Assembly: GCA_046598395.1 (NCBI GenBank)
Contig: JBKJIQ010000026.1
Coordinates: forward strand, 1 to 64,000
Origin: JAENVU01 sp046598395
Lineage (GTDB): Bacteria > Actinomycetota > Acidimicrobiia > IMCC26256 > JAENVU01
Direction: 5' to 3'
DNA length: 64,000 bases
The position numbers and the translations under genes are program-made. This document shows positions 52,650 through 61,033 of the stretch, piece by piece (position 1 is the stretch's first letter; the number at the start of each line of letters is the position of its first letter). The notes under the pieces were generated by a model that searched no databases, was not told where the DNA came from, and saw nothing but the letters and a program-made list of their open reading frames with translations.

Positions 52650-53678
52650 CTATCCGAAGAAGACGGTGGCCAGGTCATATAGGGACGGGTCCACGGTCTT
52701 GAGCGTGCCGACGGCTTCGGCGATCGGGACCCTCACGATCTGACCGCATTGGAGCGCGACCATGACGTCGGAGGCGCCATCGTGAACGGCATCGACGGCC
52801 GCGATGCCGAACCGGGTCGCGAGTATCCGGTCGAACGCGGTGGGAGTCCCGCCGCGCAACACATGGCCGAGGATCGTCACGCGGGTGTCGAAGCCGGTCC
52901 GCGCCTTGATCTCATCGGTCACCAGGTTCGCGACACCCCCGAGTTGGACATGACCGAACTCGTCGACCGCGCCGGATTGGAGCGTCATCGTTCCTTCCGC
53001 AGGGACGGCGCCCTCGGCAACGACCACGATCGAGGAGTTCTCCCCGCGGCGAGAGCGGTGCCGGAGCCGGTCGCATACCTCCGAGATGTCGAACGGCAGC
53101 TCCGGGATCAAGATCACGTCGGCGCCCCCGGCCAACCCACTGTGCAAGGCGATCCACCCCGCATGACGACCCATCACCTCCACGACCATCACCCGGTCAT
53201 GCGACTCCGCGGTCGTGTGCAAACGGTCGATCGCGTCGGTCGCGGTCTGCACCGCGGTGTCGAAACCGAACGTCACTTCGGTCGCCGAAAGGTCGTTGTC
53301 GATGGTCTTGGGTACCCCAATCATGCGCACCCCTTCCGCGCCCAGTCGGTGCGCGACTCCGAGCGTGTCTTCGCCGCCGATTGCGATGATGGCGTCGAGC
53401 CGCTCCGCCCCAATCGTTGCGAGCACGCGGGCTACGCCGTCCGCCGCGTTGAACGGGTTCGTGCGCGACGAACCCAGGATCGTTCCACCGCGCGGTAACA
53501 GCCCGCGGACGGAATCGAGGTCGAGATCAACCACATCGCCTTCGACCAGGCCGCGCCAACCATGGCGGAAGCCGATGATCGTATGCCCATACACCGTGAC
53601 GCCCTTGCGGACCACCGCCCGTATCACCGCATTCAATCCCGGGCAGTCGCCGCCGCCAGTGAGCATCCCGATTCGCAT
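52650..53678 (-). CDS. pfp: 6-phosphofructokinase, pyrophosphate-type signature
   Basis: The 342-aa product starts at ATG 53678 (MRIGMLTGGGDCPGLNAVIR) with a GAGAGGGAC site. Nucleotide-selecting residues: GGED-T with Glu103-Asp104, and GVPKTIDND with Lys124. Gly104 and Gly124 mark ATP enzymes such as E. coli PfkA; Asp104 plus Lys124 mark PPi-dependent enzymes. The sequence closely resembles the Amycolatopsis PPi-PFK as I recall it. MGRHAGWIAL and LGHVLRGGTPTAFDR complete the fold. It diverges from glycerol kinase across 109 bp. Confidence 0.9.
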   Translation of the reverse strand: MRIGMLTGGGDCPGLNAVIRAVVRKGVTVYGHTIIGFRHGWRGLVEGDVVDLDLDSVRGLLPRGGTILGSSRTNPFNAADGVARVLATIGAERLDAIIAIGGEDTLGVAHRLGAEGVRMIGVPKTIDNDLSATEVTFGFDTAVQTATDAIDRLHTTAESHDRVMVVEVMGRHAGWIALHSGLAGGADVILIPELPFDISEVCDRLRHRSRRGENSSIVVVAEGAVPAEGTMTLQSGAVDEFGHVQLGGVANLVTDEIKARTGFDTRVTILGHVLRGGTPTAFDRILATRFGIAAVDAVHDGASDVMVALQCGQIVRVPIAEAVGTLKTVDPSLYDLATVFFG

Positions 53679-53787
53679 GTGTCCCTCTCGAACGCTGCCA
53701 CCACCGTCGCCTCCATCCTGACCCCGTCGCCACACAATCGCAGGCATCTCGCGTCGGGCACACCTCGACGCCGATATTCTCCGCGTC

Positions 53788-55281
53788 GTGAACGTCACCG
53801 AGGAACACTCCGTCGTCTTGGGGATCGATGCCGGAACCACGGGCGTGCGTACATTCGCCATCGACGCCGCGAGCCAGGTGGTGCGCAGCGCGTACCGCGA
53901 GTTCCCCCAGCACTTCCCCCAACCGGGCTGGGTCGAGCACGACCCCGACGAGATTTGGTCCGCAACCCTCGCCACGCTCACCACAGTGGCGAATGAATGC
54001 GCAGCCGCCGGCGAGACCATCGCGGCGATCGGCATCACCAATCAGCGCGAGACCACGGTCGTGTGGGATCGAGCGACCGGGCAGCCGCTCCACCGCGCCA
54101 TCGTGTGGCAGGACCGCCGGACCGCGGGCCGCTGTGATCTGCTCCGCGCGGACGGACACGAGCCGTATGTACGCGAGCACACCGGACTGGTCTTGGATCC
54201 GTACTTCTCTGCCACCAAGCTCAACTGGCTTCTTACGGTGGGCGGCGTCGAGCGCTCGCCCAACCTCGCGTTCGGCACCGTCGATTCTTGGTTGGTCTGG
54301 AAGCTCACCAACGCGGCGGTGCACGCCACCGAACCGTCGAACGCGAGCCGGACCCTCCTGTTCGACCTCGGCACGGGTGACTGGTCCGATGAGCTCTGCG
54401 AGATGTTCGACGTCCCGCGATCTGCACTCCCCGAGATCCGGCCCACGAGCGGTCGCTTCGGCATCACCGACCCGGCCACCGCGGCGGGATTGCGGGTTCC
54501 GATCAGCGGTATCGCAGGCGATCAACAGGCCGCGCTCTTCGGACAGGCGTGTTTCGAGACCGGGATGGCCAAGAATACCTACGGCACCGGTTCGTTTGTG
54601 CTCGTGAACCTCGGGACCGATCTGCCCGCTCCGGTCGACGGACTGCTCACCACCGTCGCCTGGCGCCTCGGCGATATCACGACCTACGCGATGGAAGGCG
54701 CGATCTTCGTGACCGGTGCCGCGATCCAATGGCTGCGCGACGAACTGCAGATCATCACCCGCGCCGAGGAAATCGGCCCGCTTGCGGCCAGCGTTTCCGA
54801 CAGTGGCGGCGTGACGTTTGTGCCGGCGTTCACCGGCCTCGGCTCGCCCTATTGGGACCCGTACGCGCGTGGCACGATCATCGGCCTCACCCGTGGGAGC
54901 GGACGCGCGCACCTCGCTCGTGCCGCGGTGGAGGCAATGGCATACCAAACCGCCGATGTGATGACCGCGGTGCAAGCCGCCTCGGGCACTCCCCTCACCG
55001 AACTCCGAGTCGACGGTGGCGCCAGCGTCATGAATGAGCTCTGCCAGTTCCAAGCCGACATCCTTGGCGTGATCGTGCGCCGACCCGCCGTCCAGGAGAC
55101 CACTGCCCTCGGTGCCGCCTACCTTGCCGGCATCGCCGAAGGCGTCTGGGCCACACCCGCGGAGGCCGCCAGCGCGTGGCGCGAAGAAGCCGCATTCACT
55201 CCGGCGATGGACCCCGCCGAAGTGAAGACCCGCCTCACCACTTGGCATCGCGCCGTGGAGCGCTCACGCGCCTGGGTCTGA
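53788..55281 (+). CDS. glpK: Glycerol kinase
   Basis: A 497-aa FGGY-family kinase starting at GTG 53788. N-terminal phosphate loop VLGIDAGTTGVRTFAID, AAIGITNQRETTVVWDRATG (glycerol site R-E), WQDRRTAGRC, GLVLDPYFSATKLNWLL and GTVDSWLVWKLTN; second ATP motif NTYGTGSFVLVNLG; and C-terminal GGASVMNELCQFQADILG. Makes glycerol-3-phosphate, used for lipid synthesis or glycolysis. The product feeds toward the plsC-type acyltransferase encoded just downstream on the other strand. Confidence 0.93.
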   Translation: MNVTEEHSVVLGIDAGTTGVRTFAIDAASQVVRSAYREFPQHFPQPGWVEHDPDEIWSATLATLTTVANECAAAGETIAAIGITNQRETTVVWDRATGQPLHRAIVWQDRRTAGRCDLLRADGHEPYVREHTGLVLDPYFSATKLNWLLTVGGVERSPNLAFGTVDSWLVWKLTNAAVHATEPSNASRTLLFDLGTGDWSDELCEMFDVPRSALPEIRPTSGRFGITDPATAAGLRVPISGIAGDQQAALFGQACFETGMAKNTYGTGSFVLVNLGTDLPAPVDGLLTTVAWRLGDITTYAMEGAIFVTGAAIQWLRDELQIITRAEEIGPLAASVSDSGGVTFVPAFTGLGSPYWDPYARGTIIGLTRGSGRAHLARAAVEAMAYQTADVMTAVQAASGTPLTELRVDGGASVMNELCQFQADILGVIVRRPAVQETTALGAAYLAGIAEGVWATPAEAASAWREEAAFTPAMDPAEVKTRLTTWHRAVERSRAWV

Positions 55282-55360
55282 GCGGGGGGTTGCCGGCGAC
55301 GGGTCGACGTTTCTTTCTTTGCTCAGTGTTGTGGCGGCTGGGGTCGGATAAGTGCCGGCG

Positions 55361-56077
55361 TTACGAGGCGACTTGTTCGATGCGCGACACGACGGTCGCG
55401 GGGTCGGGGAAGTCATGACCCCCAGGGGCGTCGGACTTACTCGCGTAGGTGTCGCGGTACTCGTAGCCGGTGAGCTCGCCGATCTCGAACATCAACTCGT
55501 CGGTGATTTGGCGCAGCACCAAGCGGTCGTTCTCGCGGGTCGCGTAGTGCTCCATCGAGAGCGGCGCACCGAATCGAATGGTCACGGTGCGAAAGAGGCG
55601 CGGAAGCTTTTTGTCGGTCGGTTGACACTCATCGGTCCCCACGAGTCCGACCGGCACGATCGGCGCGCTGGTTCCGAGCGCCAGCCGAGCGACACCGGTC
55701 TTGCCTCGGTGCAACAACCCATCGCGCGTGCGCGTCCCTTCGGGATAGATGCCGAACACGCCGCCGCTTTCCAGTACATCGGTGGCGGCCGCAAGTGCAC
55801 CTTCCGAGGCGGTCCCGCCCTCTCGCCGGATCGGGATCTGTCCCACCGCCCGGAAGAACCATGCCGTCTTCGGATCGTCGAAGTACTCGGCTTTCGCCAC
55901 GAAGGTGACGCGCCGCCGCACCACGAGCGGGATGAAGATCGAATCGAGAAACGATCGGTGGTTCGACGCGAGGATCACCGGGCCGTGTTTGGGAAGGTGC
56001 TCCCGCCCTTCCACTCGGATTCGGTAGACGACCCGCAAAATCGGGGTCAGCACAATCTTCACGAACCAGTAAGCCAT
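55361..56077 (-). CDS. plsC: 1-acyl-sn-glycerol-3-phosphate acyltransferase (PlsC family)
   Basis: A 238-aa membrane-associated acyltransferase from ATG 56077 with a GAGGGGGA site. H-x4-D active site at His40/Asp45 (LASNHRSFLDSIFIP), then FRAVGQIPIRREGG and the E-G-T-R phosphate-binding motif GIYPEGTRTRDGLLHRGKTG. A single N-terminal hydrophobic helix anchors it. It would acylate lysophosphatidate in phospholipid synthesis. Converges with glpK, diverges from the TetR gene over 154 bp. Confidence 0.92.
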   Translation of the reverse strand: MAYWFVKIVLTPILRVVYRIRVEGREHLPKHGPVILASNHRSFLDSIFIPLVVRRRVTFVAKAEYFDDPKTAWFFRAVGQIPIRREGGTASEGALAAATDVLESGGVFGIYPEGTRTRDGLLHRGKTGVARLALGTSAPIVPVGLVGTDECQPTDKKLPRLFRTVTIRFGAPLSMEHYATRENDRLVLRQITDELMFEIGELTGYEYRDTYASKSDAPGGHDFPDPATVVSRIEQVAS

Positions 56078-56175
56078 GGCGTCCCCCTCGAACTCAGCCC
56101 ACCCTACGGGACCCAACCGACTCGAGGGAACAATGCAATCCCGATGCGATCGGATCCCGACCAATCGGATGCATC

Positions 56176-56205
56176 TTGACCTCGCCACCCGTGACTCTTT
56201 ACCTT
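56176..56205 (+). promoter_or_regulatory. Possible promoter of the TetR gene
   Basis: TTGACC (56176-56181), 18-bp spacer, TACCTT (56200-56205), 26 bp before the GTG start. The -10 is weak, so this is only a candidate. No clear palindromic operator is visible nearby. Confidence 0.35.
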
Positions 56206-56231
56206 GACCGCTCCCGATCGAACGGAACTTC

Positions 56232-56846
56232 GTGGCACGACGCCTTACCCAACGTGGCCGACAGCGGCGGGCCGAACTGATGACAACCGCAGTCCGCCTC
56301 TTTTCCGAGCGCGGGTTTCACTCCACGTCGGTCTCCGACATCGTCGACGAGCTCGGTGCGGGCAAGGGCGTCTTCTACTGGTACTTCCCGAGTAAAGACG
56401 AGCTCTTCATCGAGATCCTGCGCAGCGCGCACCAGAATCTTCGCCGCCGCCAGCGTGCGGCCATCGGCGAGGAACCCGACCCGGTGCGCCGTATCGAGCT
56501 CGGCATTCGCGCCACCATGCAGTGGTTCCACGAGCAACGCAACTCGTTCACGCTCATCCAGTTCGCGGCGACCGACGATCGCTTCGCCGAGATCTTGCGC
56601 CAGAACCAGGACGTCGCGATTGCCGACGCCGTCCGCCACATCAAAGACGGCATCGTCGCCGGCTCCATTACCGATCAGGTCCCCGAGGTGCTCGCCGAGG
56701 CAGTGGTCGGCGTGACGGAGCGATTGACCCGCGTCTACCTCCTGGAGCGCGACGAACCCGTGGCCGAAGTATCAGACGCTGCCGTCGCGTTCTGCCTCAA
56801 CGGCTTGACTGAAGGCGAGGGCAAGCGGGGAACCCTCCCCCTCTAG
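56232..56846 (+). CDS. TetR-family transcriptional regulator
   Basis: A 204-aa regulator starting at GTG 56232. N-terminal HTH: RAELMTTAVRLFSERGFHST and SVSDIVDELGAGKGVFYWYF, then PSKDELFIEILRSAH. The C-terminal ligand domain is helical with no named motif; a QFAATDDRFAEILRQNQDVA helix follows. The ligand cannot be predicted. It may control the divergent plsC. The stop overlaps the end of the convergent aminotransferase gene by four bases. Confidence 0.9.
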   Translation: MARRLTQRGRQRRAELMTTAVRLFSERGFHSTSVSDIVDELGAGKGVFYWYFPSKDELFIEILRSAHQNLRRRQRAAIGEEPDPVRRIELGIRATMQWFHEQRNSFTLIQFAATDDRFAEILRQNQDVAIADAVRHIKDGIVAGSITDQVPEVLAEAVVGVTERLTRVYLLERDEPVAEVSDAAVAFCLNGLTEGEGKRGTLPL

Positions 56847-58018
56847 CCGAGCTTGGTCAACACCTTGCGAATCCCGCGCAGGGCCTGACTGATGCGCTGC
56901 TCGTTCTCCACCAGCGCGAATCGCACGAACCCTTCGCCGCCGGGGCCAAAGCCGACGCCGGGTGATACCGCGACCTTCGCCTCCTGGACCAGCATCTTGG
57001 CGAACTCCAAGCTGCCCATCTCCGCGTACGGCTCGGGGAGCGGCGCCCAGACGAACATCGTGCCCTGGGGCTTGGGGACATCCCAGCCCATGCGCGCGAG
57101 GCCGTCGATCAGAACATCGCGCCGGCCGAGATAGATCTTGTTCACCTCACGCGGATACTCAGGCGCTTCATTCATCGCAACGATCGCCGCAATCTGAATC
57201 GGTTGGAACGTTCCGTAGTCGAGGTAGCTCTTGAGCCGAGCGAGCGCACCGACCACGTCGGCGTTGCCGAGCATGAACCCCACCCGCCAGCCCGCCATCG
57301 AGAAACTCTTGGTGAGGCTGTAGATCTCTACGGCAACATCTGTCGCGCCCGGGACCTGAAGAAGCGACGGCGGGTCGTAGCCATCGAAGCCGAGATCCGC
57401 ATACGCGAAGTCGTGCACCAACAGCACATCGTGGTCGCGCGCGAACCCCACCATGCGGGTCATGAACTCGAGGTCCACACACGTTCCCGTTGGATTGTGC
57501 GGAAACGACATCACCACCACCCGGGGCCGCGGCCACGCCTGCTCCCACGCCGCGTGGAGGTTGGCGAAAAAGTCCTGACCCGGCCCCATGCGCACGTAGT
57601 GAACGCCCGCGCCCGCGAGGATCGGACCCCAAATATGGATCGGGTACGACGGGCTCGGCACGAGCGCGGTGTCGCCCGGACCGAGCAGTACCCACATGAG
57701 ATGCGAGAAACCCTCCTTGGCCCCGATCGTCACGCACGCCTGGGTTTCGGGGTCGAGCGTCACATCGAATTTCCGCTGATACAGATCCGTGATCGCCTGG
57801 CGCAGACGCGGGACGCCACGCGTCATCGAGTACCGATGGTTACGCGGGTTCTGGGCCGCCTCGGCCAACTTCTCGACTGCGATCGCAGGTGACGGGATGT
57901 CCGGGTTCCCGAACCCGAGGTCGATCACATCCACGTCGGCGCGCCGGGCGGACATCTTCAGCGCGTCGATTTCCGCGAACGCGTACGGCGGCAAGGCGTG
58001 AATCCGGCGAAATTCCAT
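56843..58018 (-). CDS. PLP-dependent class I aminotransferase (AlaC-like)
   Basis: The 391-aa product starts at ATG 58018 (MEFRRIHALPPYAFAEIDAL). IDLGFGNPDIPSP, the PLP-pocket NPTGTCVD, YADLGFDGYD and catalytic Lys237 (SLTKSFSMAGWRVGFMLG) are class I features; SYPIHIWGPILAGA resembles alanine/valine-pyruvate transaminases such as AlaC. The reaction is probably alanine:2-oxoglutarate or branched amino acid transamination. It diverges from the HAD gene with 55 bp between the starts. Confidence 0.88.
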   Translation of the reverse strand: MEFRRIHALPPYAFAEIDALKMSARRADVDVIDLGFGNPDIPSPAIAVEKLAEAAQNPRNHRYSMTRGVPRLRQAITDLYQRKFDVTLDPETQACVTIGAKEGFSHLMWVLLGPGDTALVPSPSYPIHIWGPILAGAGVHYVRMGPGQDFFANLHAAWEQAWPRPRVVVMSFPHNPTGTCVDLEFMTRMVGFARDHDVLLVHDFAYADLGFDGYDPPSLLQVPGATDVAVEIYSLTKSFSMAGWRVGFMLGNADVVGALARLKSYLDYGTFQPIQIAAIVAMNEAPEYPREVNKIYLGRRDVLIDGLARMGWDVPKPQGTMFVWAPLPEPYAEMGSLEFAKMLVQEAKVAVSPGVGFGPGGEGFVRFALVENEQRISQALRGIRKVLTKLG

Positions 58019-58073
58019 CTCGTCAAGGTAGTGCCCACCGCCCCCGGGAACGGGCTCGTTACCATCGCCACCC

Positions 58074-58778
58074 ATGGACCTCCCCCAGCCCTTGGATGCC
58101 GTCCTGCTCGATGTGGGCGGCGTCTTCCATCTCCCCGACCACGAACGGATCGTGGCCGCGATGGTCCGGTCCGGCGTCGACGTCGACCCGGCCGACCTCG
58201 ACCGTGCCCACTACGCGGGGGTCGTCGCGCTCACCGACTTCACCGAAGGCGACCGCAATATTTGGCTCGCGTACAACCGCGGCTACGCCCGCGCCCTCGG
58301 CGCGGATGAGCAGGTGGAGGAAGTGGCGGAGGCACTGCTCAATGAGTTCACCACCGGTGGCGTTTGGACTCGCATCATTCCCGGATCACGCGACGCGCTC
58401 GTCACGATCGCGGCTACCGGGGTGAAGCTGGCCATTGTCTCGAATGCCGACGGCTCAGTGGAAGCTCAACTCGCGGCCGACGGCATCTGCCAGATCGGCA
58501 CCGGCTCCGGTGTTGCGATGGATGCGATCCTGGACTCCTCGGTTGTGGGTGTCGCCAAGCCCGACCCGCGCATCTTCGAGATCGCACTCGAACGCCTCGG
58601 CGTCACGGCTGATCGGGCGATCCACGTGGGCGACACCCCCGCGGCGGACGTGGTGGGCGCCCGCGCCGCAGGCATCACCCCTGTGCTCATCGACCCCTAC
58701 GACGACCACCCGTCTGCGGCAGTCATGCGGGTGCCCAGCCTCGCCGCGCTCGCCGTAATCCTGGCAACACGGCGATGA
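58074..58778 (+). CDS. HAD-superfamily hydrolase
   Basis: A 234-aa protein starting at ATG 58074. Motif I DAVLLDVGGVF (nucleophile Asp, with Gly at the position of the second Asp, as in the YihX-like group), motif II Ser in LAIVSNADG, motif III Lys in VGVAKPDPRIFEIALERLG, and motif IV HVGDTPAADVVGARAAGI. Phosphatase on a small metabolite is likely; substrate unknown. Converges with the thiolase operon, 18 bp between stops. Confidence 0.88.
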   Translation: MDLPQPLDAVLLDVGGVFHLPDHERIVAAMVRSGVDVDPADLDRAHYAGVVALTDFTEGDRNIWLAYNRGYARALGADEQVEEVAEALLNEFTTGGVWTRIIPGSRDALVTIAATGVKLAIVSNADGSVEAQLAADGICQIGTGSGVAMDAILDSSVVGVAKPDPRIFEIALERLGVTADRAIHVGDTPAADVVGARAAGITPVLIDPYDDHPSAAVMRVPSLAALAVILATRR

Positions 58779-58796
58779 ACCGCGCGGTGGGCTGGA

Positions 58797-59963
58797 TTAC
58801 CCCGGCTTCTTGTTTCCTACCACCCACATAGAGAAGAACTGCGAGCCGCCGCCATAGGCGTGACCGAGCGCGAGGCCGGTCTTCAGGGGCACCTGGTAGT
58901 CCCCGGCCCGCTCGCGTACCTGCTGGGCCGCCTCGCCGAACCGGATCATGCCGCTCGCGCCGATCGGGTTCGATGAAAGCACCCCGCCGGACGGATTCCA
59001 GGGGATGTCGCCGTCGAACGCGGTCGCACCGGCCTCGGTGAGTTTCCACCCGTCGCCTTCGGGACAGAACCCGAGGTTCTCCAACCACATGGGTTCGTAC
59101 CACGAGAACGGTACGTAGATCTCGGCACAGTCGAAGTCTTCACGGGGGTTCGTGATCCCGGCCTGCGCATAGACATCAGCCGCGCAATCGCGTCCGGCTT
59201 GCGGGTTGATCTGGTCGCGTCCCGCGAACATCGTGGGTTCGCTCCGCATCGCGGTGCCGTGGATCCAGGCGGGGGGTCCGGGCGCGGCATCGGCCACGTC
59301 TTCGGCTCCGATCACCAGCGCCATCGCGCCATCCGAGCTCGGGCACACGTCGAGGTACCGCAGCGGATCCCAGAGCAGGAACGACTCCTCCACCGTCTTG
59401 AGGTCGATGTCCGGCAGATGCAGGTGTGCCTTCGGATTGCGTAACGCCGAGAGCCGGTCCTTCACCGCCACCAGATGTCCGATGTGGCGCGGCGCGCCGG
59501 AGCGCGCGATGTACGCCCGGATGAGTGGCGCGAAGTACCCGCCGGCCCCCGCTACCAGCGGAGCGCTGAACGGCATCGCCACCGACAGCCCCCACATCGC
59601 GTTGCTCTCCGATTGCTTCTCGAACGAGACCGTGAGTACGCGCTTGTGCACGCCCGCCATGACGAGCTTCGCGGCGACGATCGCGGTCGAACCACCGACC
59701 GAACCCGCGGTGTGCACGCGCAGCAACGGCTTGCCCACCGCACCCAACGCATCGGCGAGGTAGAGCTCGGGCATCACCACACCTTCGAAGGTGTCCGGCG
59801 CCTTGCCCACCACGACGGCATCGATGTCGCCGAAGTCCATGCCCGCGTCCGCCAGCGCTTCGAACGCGGCTTCGCGCACCAGCCCCGCGATCGATACGTC
59901 GTGACGGGCCGCAACATGACGGGTCTGACCGACCCCGATAACGGCAGTACGCACGGCTCCCAC
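58797..59963 (-). CDS. Thiolase-fold protein (SCP-x/Ltp type), no catalytic Cys
   Basis: 388 aa from GTG 59963 (VGAVRTAVIGVGQTRHVAAR) with a GGAGGGGG site. Thiolase-fold landmarks are present, but the position of the nucleophilic Cys reads HTAGSVGGSTAI, the G-H-P His reads SSNPIGASG, and the last conserved Cys reads ALGHAYGGGSQ. It is therefore unlikely to be a normal thiolase. Similar proteins (e.g. Ltp2) act as retro-aldolases together with DUF35 proteins. It follows the other thiolase-fold gene by two bases, in an operon with a DUF35 gene. Confidence 0.82.
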   Translation of the reverse strand: MGAVRTAVIGVGQTRHVAARHDVSIAGLVREAAFEALADAGMDFGDIDAVVVGKAPDTFEGVVMPELYLADALGAVGKPLLRVHTAGSVGGSTAIVAAKLVMAGVHKRVLTVSFEKQSESNAMWGLSVAMPFSAPLVAGAGGYFAPLIRAYIARSGAPRHIGHLVAVKDRLSALRNPKAHLHLPDIDLKTVEESFLLWDPLRYLDVCPSSDGAMALVIGAEDVADAAPGPPAWIHGTAMRSEPTMFAGRDQINPQAGRDCAADVYAQAGITNPREDFDCAEIYVPFSWYEPMWLENLGFCPEGDGWKLTEAGATAFDGDIPWNPSGGVLSSNPIGASGMIRFGEAAQQVRERAGDYQVPLKTGLALGHAYGGGSQFFSMWVVGNKKPG

Positions 59964-59965
59964 GG

Positions 59966-61018
59966 TTATTCCCCCTCCAACACGCACACGAGATTTTGTT
60001 GCAGGCACGGACCTTGGGTTGCATGCGCCAGACCGCGTCCGATCTCGCCGGCGAAGATCCGATTCGCCACTTCACCGATCCGGATGAGCCCGGCCGCCAT
60101 GATCGGGTTCGCGCCCAGCGCGCCGCCCGACGGATTGATGCGCACATCGGCGCCCAGACCCAGCGCACCCCGCAGCACGATCTCGTCGTGGCTGAACTGG
60201 GCGTGCAGCTCGGCGACCTCGAACCCACCTTGGAGCGCCCCCGCTTCTTCGCCCGCGGTCCGAGTCGACGCACTGGTGGTGAGATCGCGCACGCCGATGT
60301 GCGGCGCGTCGATCCGGTGGTCGATGCCGCGAATCCACGCCGGCCGTGCACACACCTCGCGCGCCACTTCGGCCGCCGCGATCACGATCGCAGCCGACCC
60401 GTCGGTGATCGGGGCAATGTCGGCGTCACGCAGCGGCGCATGGGTGACCGGGCGCCGGAGCAGCGCATCCGCGTCCACATCCTCGGAGGCGATCGCATAC
60501 GGGTTGGTGCGCGCGTCACGCAGACTGCGCGCCGAGATCTCCGCAAGATCACGTTCGGTCACATCGCCCTCGGCGAACAACGCGCTCGCCTGCAACGCGG
60601 CCAGGTCGACCATGGAAGGCCAGAGCGGCGCCACGCTGTACGGGTCGGTTTGCAGTGTGAGCATCGAGTGCGTATCTCCGAGCGACGACTTGCCGAACCC
60701 GTAGATCAGCGCGCTGTCGACATCACCGGTCTGAATCGCGATCCAGGCTTCGTACAGTGCCCACGCTGCGTCCATCTCAACATGGCTTTCCTTGATCGGT
60801 GGCCAAGCACCTGCCGCATCGAGTCCCGCGACGAACGTGAACGGTCCACCGCTCAAATAGTCACAGGACCCCGAGATCGTGAACCCGATATCGGCGCGAG
60901 CGAGTCCCGATGCCCGCACCGCACCCTGCACCGACGGGATGATGAACTCGACCTCGTTGCGCTCGCGATCGTTGCGAGCGGTTTCTTGCGCGAACGAAAT
61001 GACAGCAACGTCTCGCAT
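59966..61018 (-). CDS. Second thiolase-fold protein (lipid-transfer type), no catalytic Cys
   Basis: A 350-aa protein from ATG 61018 (MRDVAVISFAQETARNDRER). Thiolase fold suggested by IGFTISGSCDYLSGGPF, WALYEAWIAIQTGDVDSALI and NPSGGALGANPIMAAGLIRI. At the usual catalytic Cys position there is HVEMDAAWALYEA, and G-A-N-P replaces G-H-P, so both classical catalytic residues are missing. It differs clearly from its neighbour, so the operon encodes two distinct subunits rather than a recent duplicate. They may form a heterodimer, as in other Ltp-type systems. Substrate unknown; a steroid- or lipid-CoA is plausible. Confidence 0.82.
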   Translation of the reverse strand: MRDVAVISFAQETARNDRERNEVEFIIPSVQGAVRASGLARADIGFTISGSCDYLSGGPFTFVAGLDAAGAWPPIKESHVEMDAAWALYEAWIAIQTGDVDSALIYGFGKSSLGDTHSMLTLQTDPYSVAPLWPSMVDLAALQASALFAEGDVTERDLAEISARSLRDARTNPYAIASEDVDADALLRRPVTHAPLRDADIAPITDGSAAIVIAAAEVAREVCARPAWIRGIDHRIDAPHIGVRDLTTSASTRTAGEEAGALQGGFEVAELHAQFSHDEIVLRGALGLGADVRINPSGGALGANPIMAAGLIRIGEVANRIFAGEIGRGLAHATQGPCLQQNLVCVLEGE

Positions 61019-61033
61019 GATCTTCGCTCTCTT

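Noticed and set aside
58074..58778. HAD protein inactive because motif I is D-x-G
   Set aside because: D-x-G/N occurs in active HAD groups such as YihX-like phosphatases.
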